Origin: a virus
IMG/VR virus record: IMGVR_UViG_3300027779_000011
Coordinates: 1 to 64,000 of that record
Direction: 5' to 3' (one strand)
DNA length: 64,000 bases
In this document: positions 20,606 to 29,627 of the stretch, piece after piece
Numbering within the stretch: the stretch's first letter is position 1
How the letters are laid out: the number at the start of each line of letters is the position of its first letter
The notes under the pieces: generated by a model
Told to the model about the DNA's origin: nothing
Databases searched by the model: none
Seen by the model: only the letters and a program-made list of their open reading frames with translations
Program-made: the position numbers and the translations under genes

Positions 20606-21181
20606 ATGAGTAGGGTGTTTAAAGAGTTAGATAAGTTATACGACTACTTAAGTTCGGCGGGATTAAAAAAAGAATCAAGCGAATTAAAAGCTGTAATAGC
20701 ACAGTCTCAAAGCCTAACATACGAACCGTTGCCGGAAGAACCAGCGGATACTTCATCCGTTACATGCTCTAAAGAAGCAAACGGAAGAAAAGTGGAAGTC
20801 ATAGACCGCACAGTATGGACCGATGATTTGGCCAATAGCGTTACTAGCAACTTTGTGGGAGCAGAGTGGGGGAAAAAACATTTTGCTTCTGGCATATGTC
20901 TCAGGCTGATGCCAATACTAACGATGGGAGAGTATGGGGATGCTATGACCATGGAATTAAATGAAGCGTGGAGAAGTCTGCAAGAACCAATTATAATGGC
21001 CTTTCACAAAGGGAACGATGGTCTTATGCCAGATACTTTAAATGAGGGACAGAGAAGCGAAATAGTGGGGAGAGCCGCAAACCTTTTTGCAGGTGGATTA
21101 GACATTGTTAATAATAGGCTTAGTTTAAATTTTGAAATAAAGTTTACAAAGATTTATAAAGAACCAGAAATGCAGGTATAG
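20606..21181 (+). CDS. Protein with shared N-terminal helical module (3)
   Basis: 191 residues. The module is F-K-E-L-D-K-L-Y-D-Y-L-S-S-A-G-L-K-K-E-S. Then a Pro/Glu-rich linker (about 35-52) and a globular domain with alternating strands and helices; no catalytic motif seen. Part of the same operon as its neighbours. Confidence 0.7.
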   Translation: MSRVFKELDKLYDYLSSAGLKKESSELKAVIAQSQSLTYEPLPEEPADTSSVTCSKEANGRKVEVIDRTVWTDDLANSVTSNFVGAEWGKKHFASGICLRLMPILTMGEYGDAMTMELNEAWRSLQEPIIMAFHKGNDGLMPDTLNEGQRSEIVGRAANLFAGGLDIVNNRLSLNFEIKFTKIYKEPEMQV

Positions 21182-21185
21182 TCTT

Positions 21186-22193
21186 ATGGGTACTAAGAAA
21201 AAATTAAATAATTTATATAGCTACCTAGTTAGTGCCTCACTGTTTAGAGAAGCGGATAACATTCTTAAGATCAGTAACGCCGCTTACGAGCCTTCCCCAG
21301 AGGTCGTAGAGAGAGAGCGACAAAGGGAAGAGGAACTGAAAGAAAAAAGGCAGGACGAGTCGGCTTCTATAATAGATGCTATAATGGAACACTCGCCCTC
21401 AATGTTCACATCAAAACCGGAGTATCTCACTTCTGGAACCGAAGCTCACATCTTTAGGTCGGGAGAAAAAATTCTAAAAATAACTAAATCCCACGCAGAA
21501 GCGGGTATTGCTTCTGCGGCCAAAAGCACCCCGTATAGAGGAATATATAATGTTTATGAGGTCTACAAGGTGGGGACTGAGTGGGCTATTGTGGTTGAGT
21601 TCCTAGGACCGCAAGATAGCGAGATGTACTCGGCGGGTTCTATAGTATGGGAAGCGGTGGACCCAAAGAGGGGAGCCACAACAAAATCAAGAGATTTTAT
21701 TTTTAATAGTGATCTAAAGTTTATAGATGCAATAGAGAGAGTTACATCTCTAGTGGAAGAGGCGGGAACACTAAGCTATACAAATAACTGGACCTCAACC
21801 CCAACAGTTATCTCCAACCTAGGAGAAGAGGAGTCCTATGCCCTTAGGATGGTAATGGGGGCAAACGAACATATATCTCCGGCCAAAGGGAAGCTAAGGG
21901 GAACGGAGGAAAAGACCAAGAAGGGCTACTCAGGTGGAAAGCAGGTCGATGTTTCTTATTTAGAAATGGGGTTCCTTGATTACCTTGACGCAATAAAGAT
22001 TACCACTCAGACTGGTCACCTACAGGATCTAAAAGAACATTTAAAATATATCTATGATACCTTTGGAGTGCAGCTAACAGATATATCAGGTGGCAACTAC
22101 GGCTCAAGGGACGGAAAGATAGTCCTACTTGATCTAGGTTATTCATCAGGCGTTACTGCTCAAGATTATATTGATTTATCTGATAAAATTTAA
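21186..22193 (+). CDS. Protein-kinase-like protein with shared N-terminal module (4)
   Basis: 335 residues. Residues 4-30 form the helical module (K-K-L-N-N-L-Y-S-Y-L-V-S-A-S-L-F-R-E-A-D). The rest resembles a minimal kinase: S-G-T-E-A-H-I-F-R loop, I-L-K-I-T-K lysine strand, a catalytic-loop-like T-D-I-S-G-G-N (D299, N304) and a metal-binding D-L-G at 316-318. The chain ends only 17 residues later, so the usual C-lobe end is missing. Substrate unknown; a second such protein lies at 45380. Confidence 0.65.
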   Translation: MGTKKKLNNLYSYLVSASLFREADNILKISNAAYEPSPEVVERERQREEELKEKRQDESASIIDAIMEHSPSMFTSKPEYLTSGTEAHIFRSGEKILKITKSHAEAGIASAAKSTPYRGIYNVYEVYKVGTEWAIVVEFLGPQDSEMYSAGSIVWEAVDPKRGATTKSRDFIFNSDLKFIDAIERVTSLVEEAGTLSYTNNWTSTPTVISNLGEEESYALRMVMGANEHISPAKGKLRGTEEKTKKGYSGGKQVDVSYLEMGFLDYLDAIKITTQTGHLQDLKEHLKYIYDTFGVQLTDISGGNYGSRDGKIVLLDLGYSSGVTAQDYIDLSDKI

Positions 22194-22296
22194 TTAAAAA
22201 TAAAGTCGCGGCAGCAATAAATAATTTAATTATATATTTTTATACTAAATTATATGCCACTGATAATGCCTTATGTGTATTATCAGGGATTTTATT

Positions 22297-22494
22297 ATGC
22301 AGAACGAATGGAAGATCATTGGCTCAAAGGGCGATGAGTATACAATTAAAAAGACAGGCGATCATTTCACCTGTGAATGTCTTGGGTATCATCATCAAGA
22401 GCGGTGTTATCATATTAAAATGGTAAAGACTCATTTGGATACTGGAGCGCCGCTTACATCCAGAAAAGAAACCAAACTGTTTCAAGGAGAATAG
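22297..22494 (+). CDS. SWIM-type zinc-finger protein
   Basis: 65 residues, start at M-Q-N-E-W. C26-x-C28 ... C37-x-H39 fits the SWIM zinc finger (C-x-C-x(n)-C-x-H), which binds DNA or protein in many families. A CTGATAAT/ATTATCAG hairpin (22260-22286) lies just upstream. Two bases separate it from the next gene. Confidence 0.75.
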   Translation: MQNEWKIIGSKGDEYTIKKTGDHFTCECLGYHHQERCYHIKMVKTHLDTGAPLTSRKETKLFQGE

Positions 22495-22495
22495 T

Positions 22496-23119
22496 ATGCC
22501 TAATTGGTGTTCAAATACTTTAAATGTTACCGGCCCAAGAGAAGCCGTAGAAGCCTTCATAAGTGCAGCCAGAGGACCGGGAGCAACATACAATGAATTT
22601 CACGGAGAAGAATGGGAAGCATTTGAAGACACAAGGAAAAAAGTCTTGGCCTCAAACATTCCAGAGCCGGGTCCGGTTCAAGACCTATCATTCCACGCTC
22701 TGTATCCCGTTCCAGAGGACGTTAGGCGCTTTGGGTATGATGATGGTCAGGCAACAAGACTAAGAGCGTCTATGGATGACTCTGTGGTTGGTATCTATGG
22801 TAACGGTGCTAACTGTGGTGGCTATGGATGGGAAACTAATCACTGGGGAGTCAAGTGGGGGGCAAGCGACGTTAATCTGACTACACAGAGCGCCCAATCC
22901 GGCCATAACATCGGTGGCGCAACTATGGCAACATATGAGTTCGAAACACCTTGGGGTCCACCAGACGGTCTTCTTTATAAGGTTTCAAAAGATTTTCCGG
23001 GGATTACCTTTAGCCTTCAGTTCTTAGAGCCAGGAATGGGGTTCGAAGGTAGAATGGAGTGGAAAGATGGGGAGCAGACTGTCGATGAATCTTGGGATTA
23101 TCAAGAAGAAAATTGCTAA
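22496..23119 (+). CDS. Api92-like protein (DUF1281, ferredoxin-like fold)
   Basis: 207 residues starting M-P-N-W-C-S-N-T-L-N-V-T-G, the hallmark of the Api92-like family found in phages and plasmids. The central W-G-x-K-W-G-A block and the F-x-T-P-W-x-P-P region are also typical. Molecular role is not established. Ribosome site AAGGAGAATAGT. Confidence 0.8.
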   Translation: MPNWCSNTLNVTGPREAVEAFISAARGPGATYNEFHGEEWEAFEDTRKKVLASNIPEPGPVQDLSFHALYPVPEDVRRFGYDDGQATRLRASMDDSVVGIYGNGANCGGYGWETNHWGVKWGASDVNLTTQSAQSGHNIGGATMATYEFETPWGPPDGLLYKVSKDFPGITFSLQFLEPGMGFEGRMEWKDGEQTVDESWDYQEENC

Positions 23120-23174
23120 GATGAACAGGGTTAATCACAATAGTTAGTTACTCAACAATGATAATCATAATTAA

Positions 23175-23203
23175 ATTGATACTTTTTATAACTGCGGTAT
23201 GGT
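23175..23203 (+). promoter_or_regulatory. Early-class-like promoter (ATTGAT/TATGGT)
   Basis: ATTGAT, 17 bp (ACTTTTTATAACTGCGG), TATGGT; a relative of the early class in the later region. It supports the start at 23265 for the next gene. Confidence 0.55.
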
Positions 23204-23264
23204 AATCTATGCAATTGCTAAATTGCTATTTTTTTACGCTTCTAAAAAGAATAGGGGATGGACG

Positions 23265-23444
23265 ATGACAAGCAAGACAGGTTTTTATTCAATCGCAGCA
23301 GCATTAGCCATTTTTACTCTAATCGGCTCCTTCCTCGTCTCTGATTCATCAGAGACTCCGAAGGCGTTGATAGAGTTCGGACAGCCAACCATTAATAACC
23401 CCTCAGATGTTTCGGAATACCTGCTTCAAGCAAAGGAGGACTAG
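23265..23444 (+). CDS. Small membrane-anchored protein
   Basis: 59 residues. The ATG after AGGGGATGGACG is chosen because the promoter-like site overlaps the longer frame. Hydrophobic segment at residues 7-25 (signal anchor), then a polar domain. Overlaps the GTG/ATG region of the next gene. Confidence 0.6.
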   Translation: MTSKTGFYSIAAALAIFTLIGSFLVSDSSETPKALIEFGQPTINNPSDVSEYLLQAKED

Positions 23445-23446
23445 TG

Positions 23447-23863
23447 ATGCAAAGACTAGTTCACGAGGATAAAAGGCCAGACAACTGTGCTACAAGAGGG
23501 CTTCATCCAAACCTGCTTCCAAACGGATGGAGAGAGGTTTCCCATGAGGAGTTTTCTCAAAGTGCCTTTTTTACTTATTCTCCAACACACATAGAATATC
23601 GTCAGATGTATAACGATGACACCTTTTCCTCCAAAATGATTTCAGCGAGACTGTTTCACTTTAGCGATGGAACTGGATTTGCTATGAGCAATGATTACTG
23701 GGATAAAAAGGTTAGCTACTTTCGCTTTGGATGCGAACATAATTATCGCGAACTTTCGCCGGAACAATCCGGCGAAAGAGGTGTGAAGCACTTTGGAAGC
23801 TGCTTTCATGTTTATGAGTGTAATGAGTGTAACCACATAATGTCGCAAGATTCTAGCGACTAG
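23447..23863 (+). CDS. Hypothetical protein with C-terminal Cys/His set
   Basis: 138 residues after AAGGAGGACTAGTG. The C-terminus has C-E-H-N-Y-R-E-L, H-F-G-S-C-F-H-V-Y-E-C-N-E-C-N-H, a plausible zinc site. A GTG one codon earlier is an alternative start. Role unknown. Confidence 0.7.
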   Translation: MQRLVHEDKRPDNCATRGLHPNLLPNGWREVSHEEFSQSAFFTYSPTHIEYRQMYNDDTFSSKMISARLFHFSDGTGFAMSNDYWDKKVSYFRFGCEHNYRELSPEQSGERGVKHFGSCFHVYECNECNHIMSQDSSD

Positions 23864-23873
23864 GGAGTAAGTT

Positions 23874-24350
23874 ATGGGCGCAGATATGTTGCTTTATTGT
23901 TGTGAAGATCCAACGGACTATGCAAAGGCATGGCCCGTTATACAGTACAGAATTGATAATATGAACAACGATCATCTGGATGGTATCGCTGAAGAGAGCC
24001 TCTGGTATGAGGCTCAAGAGGCTTGGGAAGAGATTAGTGATATGGATATTAAAGAAGATGATCTTTATCATCTAAATGACCTCTATCCTATAAAGATGAG
24101 GGAGATGGTAAGAGAGAAACTAAAAGAGGCTGTGAGCCAACTTATTGGATCTCCAGAAAGTGATTTTGGGAATTGGCGACGTGACGTTGCAACTATGACT
24201 TTGAATGGCGCATCCTATATGTTTACAGGAGGAATGTCTTGGGGCGATTCCCCCTCAGAAGCCTGCGAATACATGAGTCTAATTGAGACCGCAGGAATCT
24301 TTGATGGCATGGGAAGTGCTGATTTTGATTATGAAAGTTTCAAGGTGTAA
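23874..24350 (+). CDS. Hypothetical protein
   Basis: 158 residues after AGGGAGTAAGTT. Acidic and helical (residues 20-95), then M-F-T-G-G-M-S-W-G-D-S-P-S-E-A, a loop often seen in phage proteins of unknown function. No family name assigned. Confidence 0.7.
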   Translation: MGADMLLYCCEDPTDYAKAWPVIQYRIDNMNNDHLDGIAEESLWYEAQEAWEEISDMDIKEDDLYHLNDLYPIKMREMVREKLKEAVSQLIGSPESDFGNWRRDVATMTLNGASYMFTGGMSWGDSPSEACEYMSLIETAGIFDGMGSADFDYESFKV

Positions 24351-24356
24351 TACAAT

Positions 24357-24596
24357 ATGAATTTATTTATTTTGATATTTTTATCACTTGTGGTCGGATT
24401 CAATACCGGGCTGGCATTTCACCTATCAAATAAAATCGAAGAACAAAGGAAGATTATAGATAGTATAATACAAAGCCTTTTGGACCAAAAAACAACCTTT
24501 GATCTTAGTAGTAAATTAACACTGGAATATCTATCTAGGCTGGAGAGAGACATCTCCTTCCTATCCAGTATTCCGCCTAGCACAACAATCAATTAG
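24357..24596 (+). CDS. Membrane-anchored coiled-coil protein
   Basis: 79 residues. A hydrophobic N-terminal segment (residues 2-21) is followed by a long amphipathic helix. Could be a spanin-like or inner-membrane accessory, but no lysis context is visible. Confidence 0.6.
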   Translation: MNLFILIFLSLVVGFNTGLAFHLSNKIEEQRKIIDSIIQSLLDQKTTFDLSSKLTLEYLSRLERDISFLSSIPPSTTIN

Positions 24597-24605
24597 GATA
24601 TTAAA

Positions 24606-24815
24606 ATGAACCGATTTGACACAGTAAAGTTGACAGATGGAACGATTGCAACAATCATTGGAATAGAGAGGTTGCTTGGTGAAGCAACCGGACATGCCCT
24701 AGTTTCGATCATTGACACAGAGGGGCCGATTATAGTGAGCCTGAATGATACAACACTAATTAAGAAGTATGCTACACCAGCACTATATCCCCATATTGAC
24801 GATCAGGCGGTGTGA
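24606..24815 (+). CDS. Hypothetical small beta protein
   Basis: 69 residues. F-D-T-V-K-L-T-D-G-T-I-A-T-I-I-G-I and H-A-L-V-S-I-I-D suggest a small barrel (KOW/SH3-like). Ribosome site AGGATATTAAA. Confidence 0.6.
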   Translation: MNRFDTVKLTDGTIATIIGIERLLGEATGHALVSIIDTEGPIIVSLNDTTLIKKYATPALYPHIDDQAV

Positions 24816-24877
24816 CTATCTACTACTATTTGATGTAGATTTGCGAGACATAATCTTTTAGATTTATTGGAGGGTTT

Positions 24878-25261
24878 GTGCCTAAATCTTGGAAATATGG
24901 ATTAATAAAAATAGAGCACCCATCTATTGATGAGGAAGAATACTGTGAACTTGTAGAGCTATACGCTTGCTTGAGTCAAGATGAATACAACTCCGGTTAT
25001 GCCGCAGAGGGAGATATAATATTTAATTCGTTTTGCAAAGCGAGAATTAATTCAATAGAAGAACTTTCTGCTGCGTATAATGATGCAATGAAAGACGGAG
25101 TTAATAATTGGTTTGCAGAAAATGGAACCTTTTCAATAGACGATGATGAGTTTTGGGATTGGCAGAGCAATAAGAAACATTTAGACCGTGCTTTGAATAG
25201 TGAGAACATAGATGCTTACGAAGAGGAAGTGGAACTTTATACAGTTTATGGCGGAGAATAA
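24878..25261 (+). CDS. W-K-Y-G-L-I-K family protein, copy 1
   Basis: 127 residues from GTG after GGAGGGTTT. N-terminal (S)-W-K-Y-G-L-I-K-(I/V), C-(K/I)-A-R-(I/L)-x-S-I-E-E-(L/I) and N-x-W-F-x-(E/D)-N-G are shared with the gene at 60958. Highly acidic. Function unknown. Overlaps the following gene by 14 bp. Confidence 0.7.
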   Translation: MPKSWKYGLIKIEHPSIDEEEYCELVELYACLSQDEYNSGYAAEGDIIFNSFCKARINSIEELSAAYNDAMKDGVNNWFAENGTFSIDDDEFWDWQSNKKHLDRALNSENIDAYEEEVELYTVYGGE

Positions 25262-25472
25262 CAAAACCACATACGAGTTCTCCATAACAATAATTGGTAA
25301 TGGAGAAAGCGTTGATGAGGCGTTTCAAAGCGCCTTAGATAATCTATCTAATGACCCATATAGCGTAATAACGAATGAAGTTATATATGTTATAGTAGGA
25401 GGAAACATTGCAGAAGAAGAAACAGAAGAGTCAACAGAAGAGTCCGGCGAACAAGAGGAATTCGAAAACTAA
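25248..25472 (+). CDS. Hypothetical protein
   Basis: 74 residues, start at M-A-E-N-N-K-T-T inside the preceding gene. A strand (Y-E-F-S-I-T-I-I-G) and helix (V-D-E-A-F-Q-S-A-L-D-N-L) precede a strongly acidic Glu-rich tail. The pattern resembles small phage proteins with a ferredoxin-like half-fold. Confidence 0.6.
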   Translation: MAENNKTTYEFSITIIGNGESVDEAFQSALDNLSNDPYSVITNEVIYVIVGGNIAEEETEESTEESGEQEEFEN

Positions 25473-25776
25473 AAGTAAAAAGCGTAAGATCGGCTATAAT
25501 CCCGAAGACATTATGCTTTGTAAAAGTTTTGCAGGACCAGACATTTCAATGCGCGTACTATCTAAAGTTGATAGGCCATCCACTCTAAAGCAAGATATGG
25601 ATGACGGGATTCGCTTACAAGGATTTTGGGGCTGCTTAACGAGCAAGAAGGACCAGATGGCACTTATAGATAGCGGTGTTCCTTATGACAGAAAAGAGAA
25701 ACTAGGAGATTGCGAATCTTTCGTATTTGACTGGCAAATTATAAAGGTCTTAAAAAGAAATAAGAAGGGTGGCTGA
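25408..25776 (+). CDS. Hypothetical basic protein, TTG start
   Basis: 122 residues; AGGAGG sits 5 bases before a TTG, the only sensible start, and the gene overlaps the preceding one by 65 bp in another frame. First 27 residues are mostly Lys/Gln/Ser (disordered, nucleic-acid-binding type), then a globular part with W-G-C-L-T-S-K-K-D-Q-M-A-L. Function unknown. Confidence 0.6.
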   Translation: MQKKKQKSQQKSPANKRNSKTKSKKRKIGYNPEDIMLCKSFAGPDISMRVLSKVDRPSTLKQDMDDGIRLQGFWGCLTSKKDQMALIDSGVPYDRKEKLGDCESFVFDWQIIKVLKRNKKGG

Positions 25777-25782
25777 CAAAAA

Positions 25783-25989
25783 ATGTATGTTTTAGAAAGA
25801 ACCGGTGTTAGCTGGGACGTTAGATTTTATTCTGGCGGTATCATGTCAAATCATCTGCAAACATTCGGCTCAATTGAATCTGCTAAAAAATTCGATAATC
25901 GTTCCGATGCAGAGGCAGAAAAAGATCGTTTAGATCTGGAGATTGGAATTTACACAATGGTGACAGGCGTTGATGACTTCAAACTATAA
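25783..25989 (+). CDS. Hypothetical small protein
   Basis: 68 residues, Y-V-L-E-R strand start, helix S-I-E-S-A-K-K-F and D-A-E-A-E-K-D-R-L. Overlaps the UvsE gene start by 17 bp. Confidence 0.6.
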   Translation: MYVLERTGVSWDVRFYSGGIMSNHLQTFGSIESAKKFDNRSDAEAEKDRLDLEIGIYTMVTGVDDFKL

Positions 25990-26923
25990 AATAAAACTTG
26001 GTTACGCATGTATCAATACGCAGCTTTCTGACGGACCCAAGCACTCTAGAGTTACTACAAACAGGAGTATGATTAGGAGAACCTTTGACCAAAAAGGGAT
26101 ACCTTATGTTTCTGAGATTGTTTTAAAAAATGTAACAGACTTAAATAAAATTTTAAAGTGGAATCTAGATAACAAGATATACTTCTATAGAATGTCATCA
26201 TCCTCATTCCCTTGGGCTTCGGAATATGCACTAGAGAGTCTACCCGAATATGAAGAGATTTGTTTTCAGTTAAAAAAAGCTGGAGACTTTGCCAAACAGA
26301 ATGATATTCGAATCACATACCATCCGGGTCCATTTAACAAGTTGTGCTCTCCAAAAGAAAATGTTGTTCTAAATACAATTAAAGATCTTAATCATCATGC
26401 CGAAGTTATGGATCTCATGGGGCTTTCACAAACTCCCTATAACAAGATCAATATCCATGTTGGTGCGGCATATGATGACAAAGTAGAAGCGGCAAAGACC
26501 TTCTGTAAAAACTTTAGTCGCCTATCTGAATCATGTCAGTCCAGACTGACAGTTGAAAACGATGACAAAGCGTCCTTATTTACCGTAAAAGATCTTTATC
26601 AAAACGTATATTCGAAAATACTTATTCCAATTGTATTTGACTATCATCACTACAGTCTTCATCCGGGAGATATGAACGAGAAGGACTCTCTTGAGTTATC
26701 ACTATCCACATGGGGTGGAATAAAGCCTGTAGTGCATTACTCTCAGTCCAGATCTGTAGAGCATGACAACCCTAAGATAAAGCCGCAGGCACACTCTGAT
26801 AGCTACTGGAAGGCTCCCAATACATATGACTACAGCTTTGACATGATGCTTGAATGTAAGCACAAAGAGCTTGGGCTATACAAAATTAGAGAGCTCATGA
26901 GAGATACTAATATTGTAAAATAA
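25973..26923 (+). CDS. uvsE: UV damage endonuclease UvsE/UvdE
   Basis: 316 residues. Family signatures of the TIM-barrel UV endonucleases are present: K-L-G-Y-A-C-I-N at the N-terminus, R-I-T-Y-H-P-G-P-F, I-N-I-H-V-G, L-T-V-E-N-D-D and V-F-D-Y-H-H-Y, supplying the metal-binding His, Asp and Glu. It nicks DNA 5' to pyrimidine dimers and other lesions. The length matches bacterial homologues. It overlaps the preceding gene, and the next gene follows after 6 bp. Confidence 0.92.
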   Translation: MTSNYKIKLGYACINTQLSDGPKHSRVTTNRSMIRRTFDQKGIPYVSEIVLKNVTDLNKILKWNLDNKIYFYRMSSSSFPWASEYALESLPEYEEICFQLKKAGDFAKQNDIRITYHPGPFNKLCSPKENVVLNTIKDLNHHAEVMDLMGLSQTPYNKINIHVGAAYDDKVEAAKTFCKNFSRLSESCQSRLTVENDDKASLFTVKDLYQNVYSKILIPIVFDYHHYSLHPGDMNEKDSLELSLSTWGGIKPVVHYSQSRSVEHDNPKIKPQAHSDSYWKAPNTYDYSFDMMLECKHKELGLYKIRELMRDTNIVK

Positions 26924-26929
26924 TATACA

Positions 26930-27703
26930 ATGAGAAATGTCTTTAAAAAATCATTTTATAAAATAGCAAAGCCTTCTGTTAACGAATTTATATACAAAAA
27001 TAAAAACACCTTATTTCCTAGAAACTCTATATTTTTCTCCGAAGGGTTTGCCTTTTGCGTTTTTTCAAAAATGTATAGCTGTGACGTTATCATAGAATCT
27101 GGAGTTCGATATGGCGGATCAACAAGGATGATTCTTAATTATTTTGACAACGATGTAACTATCCACTCTAATGATCTCTTGATTCAGCACAAAGAAGATG
27201 TAGAAAATACTATTGAGAATATCTCTTTAGAGTATCCAAGTAGAAGCTGGTCATTTCATCCCGGAAAAGGTGAAGAGGTTGTTTATGACTTGGCCAAAAG
27301 CTATCAGGGGACTGGAAAAAGAATAGCCATAATGATAGATGGGCCAAAGTATAAAAGCGCAGTAGACCTATCAAGAGTCTGTCTTCAGCTCGATGAAGTT
27401 AAGTTTGTATCTATACATGATATGGGACAAATACCTTACAAAAGGCTAAGGGGTCGAGAAGAAAGAAACTCTATTGAAGATATAAGGGGTATGGATAATC
27501 ACATATTTAATACAGACGCACTTTGGTATCGCAAAAAGTTTGCAGACCGAATAGATGATGAGATTTGCGGTGCAAATCCAAGCAAAGACTGGGGCATATG
27601 GAGAAAAAAATACCTTCATGGGTGTGGGCTATCTTTCTTGATTAATCCAAAAAATGAAAAAATATTTGCCAGCAACTCGGAAAATATTTTTTATAGTAAA
27701 TAA
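26930..27703 (+). CDS. Class I methyltransferase-like protein
   Basis: 257 residues. V-I-I-E-S-G-V-R-Y-G-G-S-T is a SAM-site-like loop, then I-H-S-N-D-L and I-A-I-M-I-D-G-P-K. The layout is like CmcI/FkbM-type methyltransferases and the protein at 261-902. The C-terminal half (residues 150-257) carries W-R-K-K-Y-L-H-G-C-G. Substrate unknown; its neighbour is an oxygenase, so they may act on one target. Confidence 0.55.
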   Translation: MRNVFKKSFYKIAKPSVNEFIYKNKNTLFPRNSIFFSEGFAFCVFSKMYSCDVIIESGVRYGGSTRMILNYFDNDVTIHSNDLLIQHKEDVENTIENISLEYPSRSWSFHPGKGEEVVYDLAKSYQGTGKRIAIMIDGPKYKSAVDLSRVCLQLDEVKFVSIHDMGQIPYKRLRGREERNSIEDIRGMDNHIFNTDALWYRKKFADRIDDEICGANPSKDWGIWRKKYLHGCGLSFLINPKNEKIFASNSENIFYSK

Positions 27704-27706
27704 AAA

Positions 27707-28582
27707 ATGTCAATCTGTGTTTTAAATAAATTTAAGAAAGAAAACCTTTATCTTGATCCATATCCTCATATAGTGATAAGGGAGTGCTTAGATTGGGATA
27801 TCTACAGGGAGTTGGAACGCTCAATAGACGTAGATAGGATAAAGAATATATGTGGTGCTGACGGTGCTGGAGCATATAGATATAAACTTGGAAAATTCGA
27901 AGGTGACATAGTTAGTGGCAACAACTTGCTAACAGAATTTATGCAGTATCATACATCACCTGAGTTTGTTGATAAAGTTTTAAACATATTTGATAAACAA
28001 ATGAATGATTTATATTCTGATTTTTATAAATCATATAAAAAAGAACACGTTTTGTTGCGTGGGACAAGAAGCCCGCCCCACATTAGAAAGAAGGATACCA
28101 TACATTCAGACTGTCAAGTTGTTATTCATGATTCACTTCCGAGTGAAAGCACAACTAGGGCAACTCATATCGACTGCTTTCAAGAAATATATGCAGGACT
28201 CCTATATATAAAGCCGGATAGCGATAAATCTACGGGTGGTGACCTTGAGCTTTATAGTGCTTCTAAAAAGGCAATAAAGCGGTCAGAGCCATACAAAGTC
28301 CTTCATTACAGAGCAAGTGTTGAGTATGTATCAGACTCGCTATCTGAACACAACAAAAAGCTATACGCCGGATGGGGAGGCAAAGCTGACAGGGGCGTTG
28401 AAGAGATTAATCTAAAGAAAGAAAAGGTTGTGGAGTATTATAAAAATAACTTTGTTATGTTTTTAAATACAAAAAAATCTATCCACGGAGTTTCCCCTAG
28501 GGTTGGAGCAGAGGTGGAGCGAGTACATATCAATATAATATCAGACCGGCTAGGCAGAAAGTCAAATATGTTTAACCTGTAG
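27707..28582 (+). CDS. 2-oxoglutarate/Fe(II) oxygenase
   Basis: 291 residues. H154-x-D156 (T-H-I-D-C-F), a G-G-D-L-E-L-Y strand, N-N-F-V-M-F-L and distal H260 (S-I-H-G-V-S-P-R) form the iron- and 2OG-binding set of the prolyl-hydroxylase-like double-stranded beta helix. It would hydroxylate a protein, sugar or nucleotide; the target is unknown. Starts 3 bp after the methyltransferase-like gene. Confidence 0.75.
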   Translation: MSICVLNKFKKENLYLDPYPHIVIRECLDWDIYRELERSIDVDRIKNICGADGAGAYRYKLGKFEGDIVSGNNLLTEFMQYHTSPEFVDKVLNIFDKQMNDLYSDFYKSYKKEHVLLRGTRSPPHIRKKDTIHSDCQVVIHDSLPSESTTRATHIDCFQEIYAGLLYIKPDSDKSTGGDLELYSASKKAIKRSEPYKVLHYRASVEYVSDSLSEHNKKLYAGWGGKADRGVEEINLKKEKVVEYYKNNFVMFLNTKKSIHGVSPRVGAEVERVHINIISDRLGRKSNMFNL

Positions 28583-28585
28583 ACC

Positions 28586-28807
28586 ATGCGTAATAAAAAA
28601 ACACAGAAAGAAATCGTTTCAAAGACTTTAATATGGAGATTTGTGGTGGCTATACCACTTGCTACGGCTATAGCGATGTTTTATGTAAAAGATATAGCCA
28701 CATCAATAGAAATATCTATAGCATCGAATATAGCGTCAACTATATTTTATTATATATATGAAACCATATGGGATAAGGTTTGGTCTTTTTTAAGTAATAA
28801 GATATAA
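28586..28807 (+). CDS. DUF2061-like membrane protein
   Basis: 73 residues. S-K-T-L-I-W-R-F at the N-terminus, a hydrophobic span, I-E-I-S-I-A-S-N-I-A-S-T and Y-Y-I-Y-E-T-I-W-D-K match the DUF2061 pattern (T-x-x-W-R ... E ... Y-Y-x-x-E-x-x-W). Two membrane spans. Role not established. Confidence 0.7.
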   Translation: MRNKKTQKEIVSKTLIWRFVVAIPLATAIAMFYVKDIATSIEISIASNIASTIFYYIYETIWDKVWSFLSNKI

Positions 28808-28826
28808 TCATCAGTATAAATATTAC

Positions 28827-29111
28827 ATGGATATCTATAGGGCTTATGCAGAAGATCACACTAAAAGGTTTTTGTTTTATTTTTCCTATGAGCCAACGCC
28901 AAAAGAAATTATCCATATTCTGACTAGCGAACTAGGACGAGAACCATACATATATGATATATTTCCAGAGCCAAATATATCGAAAGAGAAGCTGAAGGAT
29001 ATTCTTTCCGTAAAGACTATTTGTGGCAAAGAAATTTTTATACCTTCAGGATTAGAAGTTACATTTATTGACCTATGCAGAATTTTATTTGGGAGTTCAG
29101 AAGATGAGTGA
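28827..29111 (+). CDS. Hypothetical protein
   Basis: 94 residues. A helix rich in Lys/Phe, then P-T-P-K-E-I-I-H-I-L-T-S-E-L-G-R and an acidic end. Overlaps the next gene by 8 bp. No family recognised. Confidence 0.6.
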   Translation: MDIYRAYAEDHTKRFLFYFSYEPTPKEIIHILTSELGREPYIYDIFPEPNISKEKLKDILSVKTICGKEIFIPSGLEVTFIDLCRILFGSSEDE

Positions 29112-29355
29112 TACGCATGATTTGTCCAGTAGAAAGTGGGGCTGTAATTATACTATAATTCAGATTTACAAGAGGGGCATGAACCTTGATCTTTGTGGAT
29201 GGCACAAGGGCGTTAAGAATGGAGATTATATAATTCTTAAAAATGGCACAGACACAACCCGATATAAAGTAGACTCGGTAAAGTATGAATCAGAACCTCG
29301 TGATATGTGGAACGCATCTGTATCATTCTCACCAAGAAGCGCATCAGAGGGTTGA
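29104..29355 (+). CDS. Hypothetical protein
   Basis: 83 residues, start at ATG in the end of the preceding gene. N-G-D-Y-I-I-L-K-N-G-x-x-T-x-R-Y-K-V-x-S-V-K-Y is a beta hairpin typical of small barrel proteins; P-R-D-M-W follows. Function unknown. Confidence 0.65.
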   Translation: MSDTHDLSSRKWGCNYTIIQIYKRGMNLDLCGWHKGVKNGDYIILKNGTDTTRYKVDSVKYESEPRDMWNASVSFSPRSASEG

Positions 29356-29361
29356 TTTACT

Positions 29362-29619
29362 ATGCGACAAGGTAATTTAAACTCTAGAGAGCGGCTTTCG
29401 TTTTTTGACGCTGTTATCTCTTGGGCAAGCGAGATAAACAAGGAGCTTGACCCATCTGCGTCGTCAAGAGAGGTTATCGAGGCTTATAACTATTTAAGTG
29501 CAACTAATAACAGTTTTTTCAAAACAAAAGATGGCTCCTGGAATAGGTCTATAAAAGATGACGAAACGATGCTTTTAATGGGAAAGATTGTTTGGTTGAG
29601 AACTAGAGTAATAATGTAA
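29362..29619 (+). CDS. Hypothetical helical protein
   Basis: 85 residues; helices at 9-24 and 33-48, Trp/Lys-rich middle and hydrophobic end. Not recognised. Confidence 0.6.
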   Translation: MRQGNLNSRERLSFFDAVISWASEINKELDPSASSREVIEAYNYLSATNNSFFKTKDGSWNRSIKDDETMLLMGKIVWLRTRVIM

Positions 29620-29627
29620 GGAGGACT